A stretch of DNA of 64,000 nt from Poriferisodalis sp964484385 (GTDB lineage: Bacteria > Actinomycetota > Acidimicrobiia > Acidimicrobiales > Poriferisodalaceae). Shown here piece after piece: positions 61,239 through 64,000 of this stretch (positions are counted from its first letter, which is position 1; each line of letters opens with the position of its first letter). Location: positions 1 through 64,000 of the forward strand of contig CAZAFV010000010.1 in assembly GCA_964484385.1 (NCBI GenBank), read 5' to 3'. Both the position numbers and the translations under genes were made by a program. The notes beneath the pieces are model-generated. The model had not been told where the DNA came from. It searched no databases and saw only the letters and a list, made by a program, of their open reading frames with translations.

Positions 61239-62135
61239 GTGAGCGGGCTCCTGGCGTCGATTCCCAGCCCGTCGCGGAGCTACATCTCGCTCGGCCCACT
61301 CGACATTCGAGCCTATGGCGTTGCCATCGCGGTGTCGGTGCTGGTTGCGCTGTGGATCACCTCCGGCCGCTGGTGCCGGGCCATCGCAGACCGGGACGAT
61401 GCGTACCGGGCGAGCGCCAACGATTTGGTCGGGACGATCGCGATCTGGGCGGTCCCCGCTGGCCTGATCGGCGCCCGGCTGTACCACGTCATCACCGACT
61501 TTGACCGGTACCAAGGCAGCCTCGGCGACGCGCTGAAGATCTGGCAGGGCGGCCTCGGCATCTGGGGCGGCATCTCGGTGGGCGTGCTGGTGGCGGTGTG
61601 GATGCTGCGCCAGGGCGGGCACAGCACCGGAGCGATGCTCGATGCGCTGGCGCCCGCGCTCGCGGTGGCCCAGGCCATCGGCCGGCTGGGGAACTGGTTC
61701 AACCAGGAGCTGTACGGCCGGCCCACGGACCTGCCGTGGGGGCTCGAAATCGATCAAGCGCATCGTGTGGCCGGCTACGGCCTCGAAGAGACGTTCCATC
61801 CCACGTTCGCCTACGAAGCGCTGTGGAATCTGTGCCTCGCAGCGGTGCTCGTGTGGGTGGTCCCCAAGGTGCTGCCGCACCTGCGCACCGGCTACCTGTT
61901 CGCGGTGTACGTGCTCGGCTACACCGCCGGGCGGCTGTGGATCGAACTGCTGCGCATCGACACGGCCAACGAGCTGTGGGGTGTGCGGATCAACGTGTGG
62001 ACCAGCATCGTGGTGGGCCTCGCAGCGCTGATTGCCGTGCTGGTGGGCCTGCGCCGCAGCCCCGATGCCGCTGAAGGCCGCGTTGAACCCGAGCCTGCTG
62101 ACGCAGATGCGGAGATCGCTGAGACCGGCTGCTGA
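61239..62135 (+). CDS. lgt: Prolipoprotein diacylglyceryl transferase
   Basis: 298 aa integral membrane enzyme that adds diacylglycerol to lipobox Cys, as in the binding protein at 21906. IRAYGVAIAVSVLVALWI, GLIGARLYHVITDF, WQGGLGIWGGISVG and the signature GRLGNWFNQELYGRPTDLPW. GTG start, divergent from the MDMPI-like gene. Confidence 0.94.
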   Translation: MSGLLASIPSPSRSYISLGPLDIRAYGVAIAVSVLVALWITSGRWCRAIADRDDAYRASANDLVGTIAIWAVPAGLIGARLYHVITDFDRYQGSLGDALKIWQGGLGIWGGISVGVLVAVWMLRQGGHSTGAMLDALAPALAVAQAIGRLGNWFNQELYGRPTDLPWGLEIDQAHRVAGYGLEETFHPTFAYEALWNLCLAAVLVWVVPKVLPHLRTGYLFAVYVLGYTAGRLWIELLRIDTANELWGVRINVWTSIVVGLAALIAVLVGLRRSPDAAEGRVEPEPADADAEIAETGC

Positions 62136-62159
62136 TCGCCGATCACTCCCGCCAAGCCG

Positions 62160-63056
62160 TCAGCTGAGCAAGCCGATCAGGGTTTCGCGGGTAGCGGCCT
62201 GCTCGTCAAGCGTCCCGAACGCCATGGCGGCGCATGACGTGACGCCGTGATCGGCCAGAGCACCGATACGGTCGCTGACTTCGGCAGCGCTGCCGATGAT
62301 GGCGATGTCCTCGGGCCCGTCGTATCCCTCACGATCCAGCATCGCCCGGTAGCTCGGCAGGGTGCCGTACACCACGAGATCCTTGGCAGCCCGTTCCCGC
62401 GCCGTCGCCACATCATCAGTGACGCAGACCGGGAAGCCCGCCACGACCTGTGGCGCAGGCCGCCCGGCTTCGGTCGCTGCCTCGTTGATCGTCGGAGCGG
62501 TGTGGGTGCCGAGCGTCACCGGCCCGGTCATCCACGTGAAGGTGCCGTCGGCCATCCGTCCGGTGAGTCGCAGCATCTGGCTGCCGAGGGCCGCAACGAA
62601 CACCGGCGGAGCTTCGGCGGGTGGGGGAGTGATCTCGCCGCGCCCGGTCACCGCGTCGCCGCCGTGCGACACTCGCCGGTCAGCGAGCAGTGTGGTGAGG
62701 ATCGTGAGGTAGTCGCGCATGTGGGCAATTGGGCGTTCGAACGAGTAGCCCCACATGCCCTCGACGACCGGCTTGTGTGACGGTCCGATGCCCAGGTCGA
62801 GGCGGTTGCCGATGATCGCTTGGACGGTGAGCGCCTGCTGCGCCAGCATCATCGGGTGTCGCGGGTAGGTCGGCACCACAGCGGTCCCGACGCGGATGTC
62901 GGGCACATTCTGGGTGGCCACCGCGATGGTGGTCAGCGCATCGTGGCCGAAGATCTGCGGGGTCCAGTAGCGGCCAAAACCTTGCGCCGTGGCATCGCGC
63001 AGGCTGGCCTCGAAACGCTCAGGCGTGGTGTCGAATCCGAACAGCTCGATTTGCAT
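62160..63056 (-). CDS. LLM-class F420-dependent oxidoreductase
   Basis: 298 aa TIM-barrel luciferase-like protein (TIGR03564-like). MQIELFGFDTTPERFEASL, TAVVPTYPRHPMMLAQQALT, RLDLGIGPSHKPVVEGMWG. Cofactor F420 inferred from the family. Substrate unknown. Confidence 0.85.
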   Translation of the reverse strand: MQIELFGFDTTPERFEASLRDATAQGFGRYWTPQIFGHDALTTIAVATQNVPDIRVGTAVVPTYPRHPMMLAQQALTVQAIIGNRLDLGIGPSHKPVVEGMWGYSFERPIAHMRDYLTILTTLLADRRVSHGGDAVTGRGEITPPPAEAPPVFVAALGSQMLRLTGRMADGTFTWMTGPVTLGTHTAPTINEAATEAGRPAPQVVAGFPVCVTDDVATARERAAKDLVVYGTLPSYRAMLDREGYDGPEDIAIIGSAAEVSDRIGALADHGVTSCAAMAFGTLDEQAATRETLIGLLS

Positions 63057-63120
63057 GCCCGGAGCGTAACGGCGCGCCGCTCGACGTTTCTGAGGATCAA
63101 CGGAGAGACACAGATGCCAT

Positions 63121-63199
63121 GGCGCAGGGGCGGCAGGAGACTCTGCGACGTTGCGACCTGCTGGATCGCGGGAGCAGAGGATCCTGCCGCCCCTGCGCC
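63121..63199. repeat. 80-bp nested palindromic repeat, copy A4
   Basis: Arms 63121-63138 and 63182-63199 are perfectly complementary over 18 nt; total 79 nt. Centre keeps GACGTTGCGACC. Lies 1 nt beyond the stop of the LLM gene at 63201 (minus strand), so at its 3' end. Confidence 0.9.
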
Positions 63200-63200
63200 T

Positions 63201-64000
63201 CTAGGCGAACGTGTCGAAAAGCTCTTCGAGCGCCTTGAGCTGACCACCGCTGGTGCTCGACGGCACCAGGATCGGTGTCTTGCAGCCGGCATCGAACCAT
63301 GCCTCAACGCCGTCGCGTACCTGGCTGGCCGAGCCGTACAGCGTTGTGTTCGACAGCCAGTCGTCGGTCATGGCCCGGTTCAGTGCCTCGGAGTCGCCCG
63401 CGGCGATCGCCGTCTCGGCCGCGTCCATCTCGTCGACCCAGCCGGCTTGCTTCCAGTAGTTCCGGTAGTTCGGCAGCGACACGTAACCGGCCAGCGTCTT
63501 GCGGTTCCGCGCTGCTCCGGCGGCGCGGTCGTCATCGATGACCGTCGGGATCATGTTCCCCACGAAGAAGTCGTCACGGCTCGCCGCCTCGCCGAGGTGC
63601 GTTACCGAGTTCTGGAAGTCGCTGCAGCTCGCATTGGCCCACACCGCCCCTGAGCTGATCTCGGCCGACAGTTCGGCCATGCGCTGGCGCAGCGTGGCCA
63701 GCACGATCGGCGGCAGTTCGCCGTGCTGTGCCGATGCGGCCTCCATGGCAGCGATGTACTCGCGGATGTCAGCGAGCGGCTTGCCGGGCGTAATGCCGAG
63801 GCGCTCATGCACCGGCCCGTGCGTGACGCCGATGCCCAGCCAGAACCGCCCGCCCGAGATCTCGTGGATGAATGCCGCCGTCGAGGCCATGTCGACCGGG
63901 TTGCGGAAGTAGATCGGCTGCACCGAGGTGCCGAAATGGATCTCGTTGGTGACATGGGCAATCGCTTGGCACAGCGCCACTGGATCGCCCATCGAGGGGC
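63201..64000 (-). CDS. LLM-class oxidoreductase (partial, 5' end outside window)
   Basis: At least 266 aa on the minus strand; the frame is open to the window edge. FGTSVQPIYFRNPVDMASTA, GGRFWLGIGVTHGPVHERLG and the C-terminal LYGSASQVRDGVEAWFDAG are luciferase-like. Paralogous in fold to 62160-63056 but clearly different in sequence. Confidence 0.85.
   Translation of the reverse strand, partial: PSMGDPVALCQAIAHVTNEIHFGTSVQPIYFRNPVDMASTAAFIHEISGGRFWLGIGVTHGPVHERLGITPGKPLADIREYIAAMEAASAQHGELPPIVLATLRQRMAELSAEISSGAVWANASCSDFQNSVTHLGEAASRDDFFVGNMIPTVIDDDRAAGAARNRKTLAGYVSLPNYRNYWKQAGWVDEMDAAETAIAAGDSEALNRAMTDDWLSNTTLYGSASQVRDGVEAWFDAGCKTPILVPSSTSGGQLKALEELFDTFA

Overview
This is a 64 kb chromosomal segment of a high-GC actinobacterium that spans the replication origin. 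Markers for the phylum are HspR with HAIR-like operators, CarD, DUF5318, DUF3566, a mycothiol-type DinB/MDMPI protein, two F420-type luciferase-like oxidoreductases, PurS/PurQ/small PurL, and the gene order dnaA-dnaN-recF-DUF721-gyrB-gyrA. The absence of typical mycobacterial or streptomycete features, together with marked divergence, suggests a deep branch such as Acidimicrobiia. That placement is inference. No transposase, integrase, prophage or CRISPR array was seen. Ten Ns inside carD mark a scaffold join.

Layout. 1-10810: purine biosynthesis genes on the minus strand (purA-D-E-B-C-S-Q, a small divergent gene, purL-F), with purF running off the edge. 10971-17541: the heat-shock locus dnaK-grpE-dnaJ-hspR and clpB with HAIR-like operators. 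17807-23884: gpmA, a PII protein, a cNMP-binding protein, an EtfD-like membrane Fe-S protein, an orphan branched-chain amino acid binding lipoprotein and dcd. 23925-27601: tRNA-Gly and the rpsF-ssb-rpsR-rplI / dnaB block. 27934-39156: cell-envelope and tRNA genes, namely a degenerate class A PBP, pcnA, DUF5318, carD, murJ, degV, a pseudokinase, a small membrane protein, trxB, trxA and a CwlM-like pseudo-amidase. 39279-48235: parB, parA, parS, rsmG, then a Jag gene that appears split in two around a Rieske oxygenase and a GPP34-cytochrome P450 fusion, then yidC, yidD, rnpA, rpmH. 48699-58997: dnaA, oriC region, dnaN, recF, DUF721, gyrB, gyrA, a TadE-like protein, DUF3566. 59087-64000: tRNA-Ile, a saccharopine-dehydrogenase-like protein, an MDMPI-like protein, lgt and two LLM oxidoreductases.

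The most unusual content: (1) a GPP34 (GOLPH3-like) domain fused to a cytochrome P450, divergent from a Rieske oxygenase, both sitting between the Jag_N and KH-R3H parts of Jag; (2) three peptidoglycan-pathway proteins that have lost their catalytic residues (PBP1-like, CwlM-like amidase, MurJ-associated kinase) within 12 kb of murJ; (3) two families of dispersed intergenic palindromes, one an 80-bp element whose arms co-vary; (4) genes with an apparent -10 box 6-9 nt before the start codon (leaderless pattern), and two genes whose only sensible start is CTG overlapping the previous stop.
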